Source: Micromonospora lupini (GTDB lineage: Bacteria; Actinomycetota; Actinomycetes; Mycobacteriales; Micromonosporaceae). From it: a DNA stretch of 64,000 nucleotides. This document shows, one piece after another, positions 17,325 through 26,022 of the stretch. Below the pieces are notes generated by a model, which was not told the DNA's origin, searched no databases, and saw only the letters and a program-made list of their open reading frames with translations. Every line of letters begins with the position of its first letter. The stretch's first letter is position 1. The stretch is taken from NCBI RefSeq assembly GCF_026342015.1, contig NZ_JAPENL010000001.1:1984001-2048000 (forward strand), read 5' to 3'. Position numbers and translations under genes: made by a program.

Positions 17325-18106
17325 AGGGTCATTCCTCCGGTGATGTCGAGGGTGGTGCCGGTGGTCCAGGACGAGGCGTCCGAGGCGAGGAACACCACGG
17401 CCTCGGCGATGTCAGCGGGGGTGCCGATGCGGCCGAGCGGCACCTGCGCCGCGACGGCCTCCCGTTGGGCTGCCGACATCCGGCTGCGCAGGGTCGCGGT
17501 ATCCACGATCGACGGTGCGACGCAGTTGACCCGGATGCCCGCGTCGGCGTACTCCTTCGCCAGGTGTTCGGTGAACATGACAACGCCGGCCTTGGCAGCG
17601 GCGTAGGCGGCATTCGCCCGCGAGGGGCGGCGGCCGGCGCTCGAGGCCACCGTGATGATCCGCCCGCGCTGACCCTCGATCAGGCCCGGCAGGGCTGCCT
17701 GCACGGTCAGGAACACCGAGGTCAGGTCCGTTTCGATAACCTCGCGCCAGCGGTCGGGCGTGAGGGTGGCGGTCGGTGTGGGCTGGCCGGCTCCACCGGC
17801 GCAGACCACGAGGATGTCCACGGCCCCGAGCTCCCCCGCCACCTCGGACACGACCGATTGCAGATGCCCGCCGTCGCGCACGTCGCCGACGTGGGCGACG
17901 GCAACCCCGCCGGCGGCGCGGATATCGGCCACCACCCGCTCCAGAGAGCTTTCCGTACGACCGTGAAGCGCGACGGACGCTCCCCTGGCGGCAAGCGCGC
18001 GGCTGATCTCGGCCCCGATCGAGCCCGACGCTCCGGTCACCCAGGCGACACGTCCCCGCAACGAATGAGTGTCTGACAGACTAGTTCTCATCACAGAATC
18101 ATTCAT
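17321..18106 (-). CDS. Short-chain dehydrogenase/reductase (classical SDR)
   Basis: A 261-residue classical SDR with cofactor loop TGASGSIGAEI, structural NAG-type motif CAGGAG, catalytic Ser in VASSAGRR and the YxxxK pair in AAYAAAKAG. The C-terminus TTLDITGGMTL is typical of FabG-like enzymes. It is the first gene of the operon SDR - DUF4386 - SGNH hydrolase - NmrA-like reductase, divergent from the MarR gene 36 bases away. An in-frame ATG five codons in is an alternative start. Confidence 0.87.
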   Translation of the reverse strand: MNDSVMRTSLSDTHSLRGRVAWVTGASGSIGAEISRALAARGASVALHGRTESSLERVVADIRAAGGVAVAHVGDVRDGGHLQSVVSEVAGELGAVDILVVCAGGAGQPTPTATLTPDRWREVIETDLTSVFLTVQAALPGLIEGQRGRIITVASSAGRRPSRANAAYAAAKAGVVMFTEHLAKEYADAGIRVNCVAPSIVDTATLRSRMSAAQREAVAAQVPLGRIGTPADIAEAVVFLASDASSWTTGTTLDITGGMTL

Positions 18107-18110
18107 ATCA

Positions 18111-18123
18111 CAGAACTATTCTG
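18111..18123. promoter_or_regulatory. MarR operator-like palindrome CAGAA-CTA-TTCTG
   Basis: It lies in the 35-base gap between the divergent SDR operon and MarR gene. A related half-site (CACAGAATCATTC) is at 18092-18104. One site placed here could control both directions. Confidence 0.55.
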
Positions 18124-18141
18124 CGCTGCTAGGGTTACGGG

Positions 18142-18657
18142 GTGGATCACGACAACCTGGCGACCGGGGCCTGGCGAGGATCGCCAGAGCGTCTCGGGTT
18201 CCTGCTGTCCCAGGTCGGCGGACTGGCATCCGCCCGGTTCGCGGAGCGGCTGGCCGACCTCGACCTACAGCCCTCGGATGTCGGCATCCTCCGCCTGATC
18301 GCTCGCGACCCCGGCCTGAGCCAGCAGGCGCTTGCCGACAAGCTCGGCGTGGTCCCCAGCCGGGTCGTCGCCCTCCTCGACGCCCTGCAGAAGAAGGGCC
18401 TGGTCGTGAGGCAGCGCAGCACGAAGGATCGCCGCAATCACGAGTTGAGCCTCAGCGACGCGGGCCGAGCCGTGATGGCGCGGATGCGCGAGATCGGCGC
18501 CGCGCACGAGAACGACGTGGTGCACAGCTTGACCTCGGACGAACGGCGAACGCTCACCACCCTGCTCCTGAAGATCGCCGAGAGCCACCAGCTGACCCCC
18601 GGCGTGCATCCCGGGTACGCAGGGCCAGCCACCAAACCCTCCCGCCAGCGCCCCTAG
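18142..18657 (+). CDS. MarR family transcriptional regulator
   Basis: 171 residues from a GTG at 18142. The winged helix (SDVGILRLIARDPGLSQQALADKLGV, then a wing with STKDRRNHELSLSDAG) is standard MarR. A TAGGGT element ~8 bases upstream of the GTG suggests a nearly leaderless message. Its divergent position over a shared palindrome points to control of the SDR operon. The last ~20 residues are Pro/Arg-rich and probably unstructured. Confidence 0.88.
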   Translation: MDHDNLATGAWRGSPERLGFLLSQVGGLASARFAERLADLDLQPSDVGILRLIARDPGLSQQALADKLGVVPSRVVALLDALQKKGLVVRQRSTKDRRNHELSLSDAGRAVMARMREIGAAHENDVVHSLTSDERRTLTTLLLKIAESHQLTPGVHPGYAGPATKPSRQRP

Positions 18658-18826
18658 GTGTTCTGCCCAGGTTGGGGACGCGGCTGGCGGGTGGTCCGCC
18701 GAGCGCGGTGTGGTTGCACGTCGAGCGCGAGGATCGACTGCTCGGCTTCTACCGCGGCGCCTGCGGATCCACGGATGCGCAAATACCCACAGTCGAAGGT
18801 CGGCGTGAGACCGAGAACCTCGCCGA

Positions 18827-20074
18827 TCAGCACCGCTCCATCGTCGCTTCCTCACTGTTGGTGATCTCGTACGACCGCGCTTCCGGCAGTTTCCACGACA
18901 CGATCAGCGTGGCTGCCAGCGCACACAGACCGCCGAAGACGAGTGCCGGTCCGGCGCCCACAGCCGATGCGAGCAGGCCGGCGCGGGCGTCGCCGATGGC
19001 CGGCCCGCCGTTGCCGACGATGCCGTTGGCGGCTGCGATGCGGCCGCGGTGCTCGTCGGGGGACGCCAGTTGCACAAGGGTTCCGCGAGGGATGCCGAAG
19101 AGGATGTCGGCCGCACCCCAGGCGATCATGCAAACGTAGGCGGCGAGCAGGCCGGGTGACAGTCCCAGGCCGACGACCGCGACACACCAGAGCACGGCGG
19201 TCACGGTCATGCTCGCGCCCGGGCGGTTGGCCCGGGTGATGCCGCCGGAGGCGAGGGCGGCAGCGACGCCCCCCACACCCAGACAGCTCATGAGAATACC
19301 GAGGGTTCGCGCGTCACCACCGAGGGACTGGTTGAGGGCCGGCATGAGTCCGATCGGAAAGGCGAGCACGGTCAACGCCATGTCGATACCGAACGCCGAC
19401 AACAGTGGTCGGTGCCGGCCGACGAGCTTGAGGCTGGACAGCATCGCGGACAGGTGCGGCTCTGGTGGCGCATTGGCGATCAGGGTGGGGAGGCCGGCGA
19501 TACCGATCAGTCCGAAGACGTAGGACACCACGTCGATGGCATAGCAGGAACGCAGGCCCCAGGTCGCGACGACGACGCCGGCCAGGACGGGCCCTGCCAG
19601 CGCGGTCAACTGCCAGCTCAGAGTGTTCAGGGCGCGGGCGGCCGCCACCTGGTCGCGGGGAACGAGCAGCGGCAGGATGGCCTGCCGGGCGGGCTGCCCC
19701 AGGGACGTCACCGAGGCTTGCATGACGACCACGACGTACAGCAGCCACACCTGTCGCCACCCTGCTAACGCCTGCACCGCAAGCAGAGCCACCAGAAACG
19801 CGTTGGCCAGCGAGGACGCGAACATGATGGTGCGTCGGTCCCGGCGGTCGGCCAGGGTCCCGCCCAGCGGCGTCAGAACGAACAGCGGGATTGCGCGCAG
19901 AAGAGCCAGCAGACCGGTGGCCGCGGGCGAGTGCGTGATCTGCCATATCTGAAAGAGCACCGCGAAGGTCGTCATCGCCGAGCCGACGCCGCTGGCGAGC
20001 GAGCCGGCGTAGAGGCGTGCGAAGGCAGGGCTCGAACGCAGCGGGCGCAGGTCGACGACCAGCTTGCGGATCAC
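18827..20074 (-). CDS. MFS drug-efflux-type transporter
   Basis: A 415-residue major facilitator with about 12 helices, the signature A loop GGTLADRRDRR between helices 2 and 3, and the MFS_3/EntS-like pattern. The GTG at 20074 overlaps the stop of the upstream MarR gene (GTGA); the longer open frame upstream is only the MarR gene read in another frame. With a MarR repressor leading the operon, export of a toxic compound or antibiotic is the likely role. The substrate is unknown. Confidence 0.85.
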   Translation of the reverse strand: MIRKLVVDLRPLRSSPAFARLYAGSLASGVGSAMTTFAVLFQIWQITHSPAATGLLALLRAIPLFVLTPLGGTLADRRDRRTIMFASSLANAFLVALLAVQALAGWRQVWLLYVVVVMQASVTSLGQPARQAILPLLVPRDQVAAARALNTLSWQLTALAGPVLAGVVVATWGLRSCYAIDVVSYVFGLIGIAGLPTLIANAPPEPHLSAMLSSLKLVGRHRPLLSAFGIDMALTVLAFPIGLMPALNQSLGGDARTLGILMSCLGVGGVAAALASGGITRANRPGASMTVTAVLWCVAVVGLGLSPGLLAAYVCMIAWGAADILFGIPRGTLVQLASPDEHRGRIAAANGIVGNGGPAIGDARAGLLASAVGAGPALVFGGLCALAATLIVSWKLPEARSYEITNSEEATMERC

Positions 20075-20547
20075 GGAAGTTCGTCGGCGAGGCGGTCGGC
20101 GAATGACCTCTCGCTCAGGGCGTTCGTGAGCAGCCGACCGACGTTGACGAGAGCGCCCCCGAGTTCCTCGTTGAGTGCGGTGACTGCCCGCTCGGTGGCC
20201 TCCCACTCCGCGCGGGCGAAGGCGACCGAGTCGACTCCGGCCGCGGTCAGCGAGATCATCTTCGTGCGGGCGTCCTGACCCGGCCGGGAGGCCACGAGGC
20301 CGGCCTCGACCATCGCGGCTATGCGCTGACTCATCGTCGCGTGGGTGACCCCGTGGGTCGCGGCGAGCGACTTGATCGTCATGCCCGGGTGGTGCTCCAG
20401 CGAGAGCAGGACCGGGCTCCAGTTCGAGCGGAAAGACTCCAGGCCGCGCTCCCGGTAGAGCTGCAGGATCGCCTGGTCCATCGTGCTGAGACCACGAAGC
20501 AGAGGGGATATGAGACTCCGCCACTGAGCCTCGCCGGCAGTTGTCAT
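20071..20547 (-). CDS. MarR family repressor of the adjacent MFS pump
   Basis: A 158-residue MarR protein with winged helix (MTIKSLAATHGVTHATMSQR, wing GQDARTKMISLTAAG). Its ATG sits at the edge of a perfect 24-base palindrome that also contains the -10 hexamer, so the protein most likely shuts off its own leaderless transcript. It is translationally coupled to the MFS gene. Confidence 0.88.
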   Translation of the reverse strand: MTTAGEAQWRSLISPLLRGLSTMDQAILQLYRERGLESFRSNWSPVLLSLEHHPGMTIKSLAATHGVTHATMSQRIAAMVEAGLVASRPGQDARTKMISLTAAGVDSVAFARAEWEATERAVTALNEELGGALVNVGRLLTNALSERSFADRLADELP

Positions 20548-20569
20548 GCCGCCATTATAATGGCGGCAT
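20546..20569. promoter_or_regulatory. Perfect 24-bp palindrome containing TATAAT, over the MarR start codon
   Basis: The core GCCGCCATTATAATGGCGGC extends by AT on each side. The central ATTATAAT reads as a -10 element on both strands. On the minus strand the start codon lies about 8 bases from it, predicting a leaderless MarR message. A dimer bound here would block the promoter directly. Confidence 0.75.
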
Positions 20570-20702
20570 TACAGCCCCCACAAACCGCGCCGGCGCCGTG
20601 GAAACCGGAGGTGCAGGCTCCGACGCATCGGGCACAAGCAAGCATGTGGGCCGTCCGCTGGGTGCTGGCCCGTTGTGTGCCGGTTGTTGCATCTGGCCTG
20701 GA

Positions 20703-21164
20703 TCACTCGTGCCGTGCGTCGACCGGAAGCGGCGGCGGCGGATTGTCCGCCACGATCTCGTACACGAGGTCGGTAGCGATCGAACCGATCCGGGCCAGAT
20801 CGGAGGTGATCGCCTCAAGATCCTTCATGCTGGTGGCAACGATCTCCATCAGGTAGCAGAACTCACCGGTCACCCGCAGGCACCGCACGATCTGCGGGTG
20901 CCGCTGCAGCGCACTCGATACCTTGTCGTAGAGCGAGCCGTGCACCTTCATCCGCACGATCGCACGCAGCGAATAACCGAAGGCCTCGGCATCGACACGG
21001 GCCTCGTACGACATGATGATCTTGTTTTCCTCGAGGGTGCGCAACCGCGCCCGCGTGGCCGAGACGCTGAGCTGGATGGCGCCCGCCAACTCGGCGAGAG
21101 TCGCCCGACCGTTACGTTGCACGGCCGCCAGCAACGCATGATCCACAGCATCCAGATCCCGCAC
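20703..21164 (-). CDS. Lrp/AsnC family transcriptional regulator
   Basis: 153 residues from a GTG at 21164 preceded by GAGGGG. The N-terminal HTH (LDAVDHALLAAVQRNGRATLAELAGAIQLS) and the C-terminal RAM domain (VTGEFCYLMEIVATSMKDLEAI) are both intact. Lrp-type proteins respond to amino acids or related metabolites and often control a divergent neighbour. Here that is the phzF-like gene 111 bases away. The long open frame upstream is the antisense of that gene. Confidence 0.87.
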   Translation of the reverse strand: MRDLDAVDHALLAAVQRNGRATLAELAGAIQLSVSATRARLRTLEENKIIMSYEARVDAEAFGYSLRAIVRMKVHGSLYDKVSSALQRHPQIVRCLRVTGEFCYLMEIVATSMKDLEAITSDLARIGSIATDLVYEIVADNPPPPLPVDARHE

Positions 21165-21275
21165 GGGCCCCTCGTTCGCTATCCGATGATATTGCCGCAG
21201 ATGTAGCGGCGGCAGCCACGAGATTCCGCAGATCCGGCCTGCCGTCGAGGACGATAGCGACCGAGACTGATAGCC

Positions 21276-22157
21276 ATGACCCGCTTCTACCTCGTCGACG
21301 TCTTCGCGGACCGTCCCCTGACCGGCAATCCGTTGGCGCTCGTACCCGATGCCGACGACCTGTCCACGCCGCAGATGCAAGCCATCGCCCGCGAGTTCAA
21401 CCAATCCGAGACCACGTTCCTGCTGCGGCCCGATGAGGAGGGAGTCGACTGGCGTCTGCGGTCGTTCACCCCAGCCGGAGCCGAGGTCGACGGCGCCGGG
21501 CACAACGCGCTGGGCGCCTGGCTGTGGCTGGCCGAGCAGGGCCTGACCGGCGACCAACAGGCCGTGACGATGCGGCAGCGGATCGGCGCCGAGATCCTCC
21601 CGGTCGAGATCCTTCGCGCGCCGGGCGAGCGGATCCGCATCGTGATGGATCAGGGCGCGCCCGAGTTCGGCGAGCACCTCACCGACGGCGAGCGGCTGAC
21701 CGCCGCCCTCGGGCTCGAACCTCGGCACCTCTCCCCCGATGCCGCCGCCCAGGTGGTCTCCACCGGCGTCGCGCACCTGCTCGTCCCCCTCGCCACCCGC
21801 GAGGCGGTCGACGCGGCCGTCGCCCACAGCCGCGACCTGGCCCTGCTCCTGGCCGAGGCCGGCGGCGAAGGCTGCTACCTCTACACCACCGCCGACGACG
21901 ACCAGGTTGCCGCGTACACCCGGTTCTTCAACCCCACCGTCGGTATTGCCGAGGACCCGGCGACCGGCACGGCGGCCGGCCCGCTCGCCGTCGCGCTCGT
22001 ACGGTCGGGGCAGGCGCCGGCCGGCTCCCCCGTGCTCATCGAGCAGGGCCACCGGCTCGGGCGCCCCAGCCGCATCCGGGTGGATGTGACAGGCGACCGG
22101 GTGCGCCTGTCCGGCTCTGGGCTGGTCACGGCGCACGGAGAACTCCGCCTGGTGTGA
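21276..22157 (+). CDS. PhzF-family isomerase/epimerase
   Basis: A 293-residue PhzF-fold protein (two diaminopimelate-epimerase-like halves). The catalytic glutamate is kept at position 45 in FNQSETTFL, the same number as in PhzF. GAGHNALGAW and DPATGTAAGPLAVAL are the two family glycine-rich blocks. True PhzF isomerises a phenazine precursor, but no other phenazine genes are present, so this is a generic family member of unknown substrate. It is divergent from an Lrp regulator that may control it. Confidence 0.85.
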   Translation: MTRFYLVDVFADRPLTGNPLALVPDADDLSTPQMQAIAREFNQSETTFLLRPDEEGVDWRLRSFTPAGAEVDGAGHNALGAWLWLAEQGLTGDQQAVTMRQRIGAEILPVEILRAPGERIRIVMDQGAPEFGEHLTDGERLTAALGLEPRHLSPDAAAQVVSTGVAHLLVPLATREAVDAAVAHSRDLALLLAEAGGEGCYLYTTADDDQVAAYTRFFNPTVGIAEDPATGTAAGPLAVALVRSGQAPAGSPVLIEQGHRLGRPSRIRVDVTGDRVRLSGSGLVTAHGELRLV

Positions 22158-22242
22158 CCGACGACGAGGAGAAGCTGCGTCGTCTCCGGCCGTGAGCGCC
22201 GAGCAGCTGCGCCCTCCAGCCGCTCGACGACCGCCGCGGACG

Positions 22243-22728
22243 TCACCTGCGAAGGACCGGACCTGACCGGCCGTGCGAGCCTACCGACCTGCGATCACTG
22301 ACGCGCTCGGATCCCGTAGGTGCGGTGGGCGGGTTGTCACCGGGCGCTCGCAGGAGTTCTCGCCAGTCGGCAGGCCAGTTGGCCAGCGCGAGAATGGTCA
22401 TGATGACGAGGTGGGTCGGCGCTGCCCAGCTCTCCCCCGCCGGGTCGTGGTTGACGATGTGGGTGGTGGCCGCCCCGGTGAGCACGAACATCAGCGTCGC
22501 GGCACCGAGGAAGCGAGTCCGTCTGCTGGGGATCACGAGCAGGAGGGCGGCGACGCCTTCCAGGGCGCCGACGACGAACCGCATCCAGGACGGATACCCC
22601 CAATCGACGAACTTCACTGAGTACGCCGAGCTGAAGATCGTGTCGCCCGGCCAATACTTGGTGACGGCGCCCAACGCGAACTCAGCGGCCAGAAACCAGT
22701 ACACACCGGTCATGAAGCGCTTGAACAT
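22243..22728 (-). CDS. DoxX-like membrane protein
   Basis: A 161-residue protein with four membrane helices in DoxX order (helix 1 from residue 8; PSWMRFVVGALEGVAALLLVIP is the typical family stretch). DoxX proteins associate with redox complexes, but biochemical roles are mostly unproven. The C-terminal 30 residues are hydrophilic and extend past the normal end of the family. It leads the group of minus-strand genes next to the ECF41 sigma factor. Confidence 0.72.
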   Translation of the reverse strand: MFKRFMTGVYWFLAAEFALGAVTKYWPGDTIFSSAYSVKFVDWGYPSWMRFVVGALEGVAALLLVIPSRRTRFLGAATLMFVLTGAATTHIVNHDPAGESWAAPTHLVIMTILALANWPADWRELLRAPGDNPPTAPTGSERVSDRRSVGSHGRSGPVLRR

Positions 22729-22808
22729 GTTTCTCCCGTTCGGGAAGGTGGACAGAGTTGAGCCTCCGCGCGGCGACTGCCTCGCCGGCGGAGCCTCGCT
22801 ATCGGGAT

Positions 22809-23243
22809 TCAGCCGCGCAGGGCGGCGATGGCCTTCTCGATGCGCCGTTGGCGCGTCTCGGACTTCTTCGCGCTCTCGATGGCGCGGACGTGCTCGCGCT
22901 TGTGGCTGTAGGCGAGCTTGTCGTAGGCGGCGCGTGCGTCCGGGTTGTCGTCCAGGGCTCGGGCGAAGTCCGCGGGCTCCACGACGACCCGCGGCTCGGT
23001 GTCCAGCTCGACCTCGACCTCGACTGCGTCGCCGATCGCGACACCCGCGGCCTGCCGGTTGGCGTTGCTGAGGCCGAGCAGGTGGCGGCCGCGCATGATG
23101 GCGACCCGACTCGTCCAGGAATGCCCGTTGACCGTGATCCTCACCGGCGGCCGCGCGCCCCCGCCGAGCGCTACCACGACCTCGGGCGGGACTTCCAGCC
23201 CGCGCATGGGCTCGGGCGGCTCGACGAGGGTGCGAAACTTCAC
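22809..23243 (-). CDS. YdeI/OmpD-associated family protein with DUF1905-type N-terminus
   Basis: 144 residues. The N-terminal half (RITVNGHSWTSRVAIMRGRHLLGLSNANR) matches the DUF1905 beta fold. The C-terminus carries the YdeI-like helical motif (YDKLAYSHKREHVRAIESAKKSETRQRRIEKAI). Cytosolic, function unknown; family members are often linked to stress regulons. It is followed directly on the same strand by the DoxX gene, with the VOC gene upstream, suggesting a small operon. Confidence 0.78.
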   Translation of the reverse strand: MKFRTLVEPPEPMRGLEVPPEVVVALGGGARPPVRITVNGHSWTSRVAIMRGRHLLGLSNANRQAAGVAIGDAVEVEVELDTEPRVVVEPADFARALDDNPDARAAYDKLAYSHKREHVRAIESAKKSETRQRRIEKAIAALRG

Positions 23244-23271
23244 GACGTGCTCCTTACCGACGGTACGGAGG

Positions 23272-23664
23272 TCAGGAGGCGTAGGTGGTGACCTTCCACA
23301 AGTAGCCGTCCGGGTCGCTGAAGTACCCGAAGTATCCGCCCCACTGGGCAGCGGCCGCCGCCCTGACCACGCTACCGCCGGCGCTCGCCGCGTTGCCGAT
23401 GATCTCGTCCACCGCCTGCCGGGAGTCGGGGTTGAGGTGGAACGAAGCGCCCCGGAAGCCGGATCCCTCCGCGGGAACGCCGGCGTCCTGCGCCGCCGCC
23501 TCCCATTCGTAGAGCGCCAGCTGCTGAGATCCCTCGCCGAGGCGGAATGAGACGAAGTTGCGGGTGTCCTTGTCGATCGTGAAACCGAGGGCCTCAGCGT
23601 AGAACTTCTTGGCGCGGTCCAGATCCTTGACGCCGAGCATGATAGCGCTCACCGGCAGTGCCAC
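23272..23664 (-). CDS. VOC (glyoxalase/bleomycin-resistance fold) protein
   Basis: A 130-residue protein with two beta-alpha-beta-beta-beta units: MLGVKDLDRAKKFYAEALGF at the start and GGYFGYFSDPDGYLWKV at the end. This is the common single-domain VOC architecture, which acts as a dimer in metal-dependent enzymes or as a drug-binding protein. Substrate unknown. It is transcribed away from the divergent ECF41 sigma gene and may belong to its regulon. Confidence 0.85.
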   Translation of the reverse strand: MALPVSAIMLGVKDLDRAKKFYAEALGFTIDKDTRNFVSFRLGEGSQQLALYEWEAAAQDAGVPAEGSGFRGASFHLNPDSRQAVDEIIGNAASAGGSVVRAAAAAQWGGYFGYFSDPDGYLWKVTTYAS

Positions 23665-23731
23665 GATTCTCTCCTTGCGATGTCGCTTGGCTGGACGAAC
23701 TGCAGGCCGAACATCGGTGCTGGGCCTGGTC

Positions 23732-23758
23732 TGTCACACCGGCTCGGGTTAGCCGGTC
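23732..23758 (+). promoter_or_regulatory. ECF41-like promoter (TGTCACA-N16-GGTC)
   Basis: TGTCACA at 23732-23738, then exactly 16 bases, then GGTC at 23755. The published ECF41 target pattern, as I recall it, is TGTCACA-N16-CGTC, so only one base differs. It lies 38 bases before the sigma gene start, suggesting self-activation. Confidence 0.6.
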
Positions 23759-23795
23759 AATGGGTATGACCGGCCCGGACGGAGGAACGTGACAG

Positions 23796-24692
23796 ATGGC
23801 TGAACAAGAGTGGCTGAGCGAGCGGTTCGCCGAGCACCAGGACCGCTTGCACGCGGTGGCCTACCGGATGCTCCGCTCGCGCAGCGACGCCGAGGACGCG
23901 GTGCAGGAGGCGTGGCTGCGGGTCAGCCGCGCCGAGACCGACCAGGTGGAGAATCCGGCCGGGTGGCTGACGACGATCGTCGCCCGGGTGTGTCTGAACA
24001 TGCTCGAAGCACGCCGGTCCCGGCCTGAGGAGCCCGCCGGGGCGCTGCCGCCCGAGCCGGCCGGACCGCAGCGGAGCGCGCACCCGACCGGTCCCAGCGA
24101 CCCGGAGAACGAGGCGCTGCTTGCCGATTCAGTCGGTGTCGCGCTGATGGTCGTGCTGGACACGCTCAGTCCCGCCGAACGGCTCGCGTTCGTCCTTCAC
24201 GACGTCTTCGACGTGCCGTTCGGCGAGATCGGCGCCGTCATCGACCGCACCCCGGTGGCGGCCCGGCAACTGGCCAGCCGAGCCCGGCGACGGGTGCAAG
24301 GAGCAGCCGCCGCGTCCGACGCCGCACGGTCCCGCAAACGGGACATCATCGCCGCCTTCCTGACCGCCTCCCGCAACGGCGACTTCGAGGCACTGCTCGC
24401 GCTGCTCGACCCGGACGCCGTGACCGGCGAGGCCCGCGGCGCCCACGCGGTCGCGGGCTTCTTCGCCGGACGAGCCCAGGCCGCCCGGCCCGCACTGGTC
24501 AACGGAGTTCCCGCCGCCGTCTACGCACACCGCGGCCTACCGAGGGCCGTCATCACGTTCGCCATCAACAACGACAAGATCACCTGCATCGCCATCGAAG
24601 CCGACCCGGACCGCCTCCACGAGCTCGACATCGTCTTTCTCAGCACCGCGGACACGTCACGCCCGCACCCGAGCGGCGAGAACGAAGCATGA
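23796..24692 (+). CDS. ECF41-type RNA polymerase sigma factor with SnoaL-like C-terminal domain
   Basis: 298 residues: sigma region 2 (DRLHAVAYRMLRSRSDAEDAVQEAWLR split as usual), region 4 (LSPAERLAFVLHDVFDVPFGEIG), then a ~110-residue SnoaL/NTF2-like extension from ~residue 185 that ECF41 members use in place of a separate anti-sigma factor. A matching promoter lies upstream. Its stop overlaps the start of the next VOC gene, which is therefore in its operon. A broken 5' copy of the same gene lies at 15054. Confidence 0.88.
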   Translation: MAEQEWLSERFAEHQDRLHAVAYRMLRSRSDAEDAVQEAWLRVSRAETDQVENPAGWLTTIVARVCLNMLEARRSRPEEPAGALPPEPAGPQRSAHPTGPSDPENEALLADSVGVALMVVLDTLSPAERLAFVLHDVFDVPFGEIGAVIDRTPVAARQLASRARRRVQGAAAASDAARSRKRDIIAAFLTASRNGDFEALLALLDPDAVTGEARGAHAVAGFFAGRAQAARPALVNGVPAAVYAHRGLPRAVITFAINNDKITCIAIEADPDRLHELDIVFLSTADTSRPHPSGENEA

Positions 24693-25114
24693 CCGGCACG
24701 ATTCTCACGCTTGCGTACTGGACGCTCGCCGTCCACGACCTTGACGCAGCGCTCGATTTCTACCGCGACGTGCTCGGCTTCCAGACGCGGGATGACGTCG
24801 AGATCGAGGGGATGCGATCGGTAATCGTCAGCCCGCCGACGCAGCCGGACGTACGAATAGTCCTCGAACCACCCGGCGGGAACCGGGGCGCCCGGGCGGC
24901 CGAACGGCGGACCATCACGGACCTCATGGCCGACGGCCTGCTGTGCCGCCTCGTCTTCGTCACCGACGACTGCGACGCCACCTTCGAACATGTCGAGGCC
25001 GCCGGCGCCGACGTGATACAAGAGCCGATCAACCAACCCTCCGGCGCCCGCGACTGCGCATTCCGCGACCCCTCCGGAAACATGCTGCGCTTCACCCAAC
25101 CCCACGGCCGCTGA
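24689..25114 (+). CDS. VOC family protein (glyoxalase fold)
   Basis: 141 residues, translationally coupled to the sigma factor gene. The two halves start at LTLAYWTLAVHDLDAALDFYRDVLGF and LLCRLVFVTDDCDATFEHVEAAGA (each cited in part). The final segment CAFRDPSGNMLRF is the typical metal-ligand strand. It resembles the extradiol-dioxygenase-like VOC proteins often found beside ECF41 factors or resistance genes. Substrate unknown. Confidence 0.85.
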   Translation: MTGTILTLAYWTLAVHDLDAALDFYRDVLGFQTRDDVEIEGMRSVIVSPPTQPDVRIVLEPPGGNRGARAAERRTITDLMADGLLCRLVFVTDDCDATFEHVEAAGADVIQEPINQPSGARDCAFRDPSGNMLRFTQPHGR

Positions 25115-25185
25115 GCCCTCCCGGTCAGCGTGCTCCGCTCGACCAGTTTCCGCCGCGCCAACCTGTACGACAGCGAGGTGACATT

Positions 25186-26022
25186 GTGATCGAAGCTCCC
25201 TGGCTCGGCCCCCGCATCGACCTGCGACCGCTGTTGGCCAAGCAGCAGTCCGCGTTCCTCACGCTCCTCGAACAACTCGACGACAACGATTGGACACAAC
25301 CGACCATCTGCCCTGGCTGGGCGGTCCGAGATGTCGCCGCCCACGTCCTCGGAGACCACCTCGGCCGGTTGTCCACTCACCGAGACGGTAACCATCCACT
25401 GAAGCCCGGGGACGGCGAACAGTTCCCCGCTTTCCTGCACCGCATCAACGGCGAATGGGTCACGGCGGCACGCCGTATCAGTCCTGCCCTGCTCATCTAC
25501 TTGCTGTCCACCGTCGGCGATCAGATCCGTCGGTTCTGGCACAGCGTCGACCTCGACGCCCTCGGCTGGAACGTCAGCTGGGCCGGACCCGATCCGGCAC
25601 CCTTATGGCTCGACATGGCCCGCGACTTCACCGAGTACTGGACACACCACCAGCAGATCGCTGAAGCCACTGGCCGAGCCGGCCTCACCCAGCCCGAATA
25701 CCTCGGTCCTGTGCTCGACACCTTCATACGAGCGCTGCCACACACCCTGCGTGACCTCGACACCACCACGGGATCCACGCTCCAGGTCACCGTCACCGGA
25801 CCAGCCGGAGGAACCTGGACCTGCACCCGTGGATCGACGCGATGGGCAATCACACGCGGGCGTCGACCCACCCCGGACGCGACAGTCGTGCTCGACAGCG
25901 ACACGGCGTGGCGGTTGTGCACCCGCGGCATCTCGCCGCGCCAGGCCGCACAGCGGGCCCACACCGAGGGGAACCAACAGCTCACCGACGCAGCCCTCAA
26001 CATCGTCTCGATCATCTATTGA
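25186..26022 (+). CDS. Mycothiol-dependent maleylpyruvate-isomerase-family protein
   Basis: 278 residues from a GTG at 25186 preceded by GAGGTGAC. The N-terminal DinB-like four-helix domain shows the family signature PTICPGWAVRDVAAHVLGD (residues ~40-58), where the His helps bind a divalent metal. The C-terminal ~80 residues form the small MDMPI_C-like domain. Members are thiol-S-transferases that use mycothiol, the actinobacterial thiol. Substrate unknown. Confidence 0.8.
   Translation: MIEAPWLGPRIDLRPLLAKQQSAFLTLLEQLDDNDWTQPTICPGWAVRDVAAHVLGDHLGRLSTHRDGNHPLKPGDGEQFPAFLHRINGEWVTAARRISPALLIYLLSTVGDQIRRFWHSVDLDALGWNVSWAGPDPAPLWLDMARDFTEYWTHHQQIAEATGRAGLTQPEYLGPVLDTFIRALPHTLRDLDTTTGSTLQVTVTGPAGGTWTCTRGSTRWAITRGRRPTPDATVVLDSDTAWRLCTRGISPRQAAQRAHTEGNQQLTDAALNIVSIIY

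Noticed and set aside
21276..22157. Phenazine biosynthesis locus
   Set aside because: Only a PhzF-fold gene is present; no other phz genes lie nearby.
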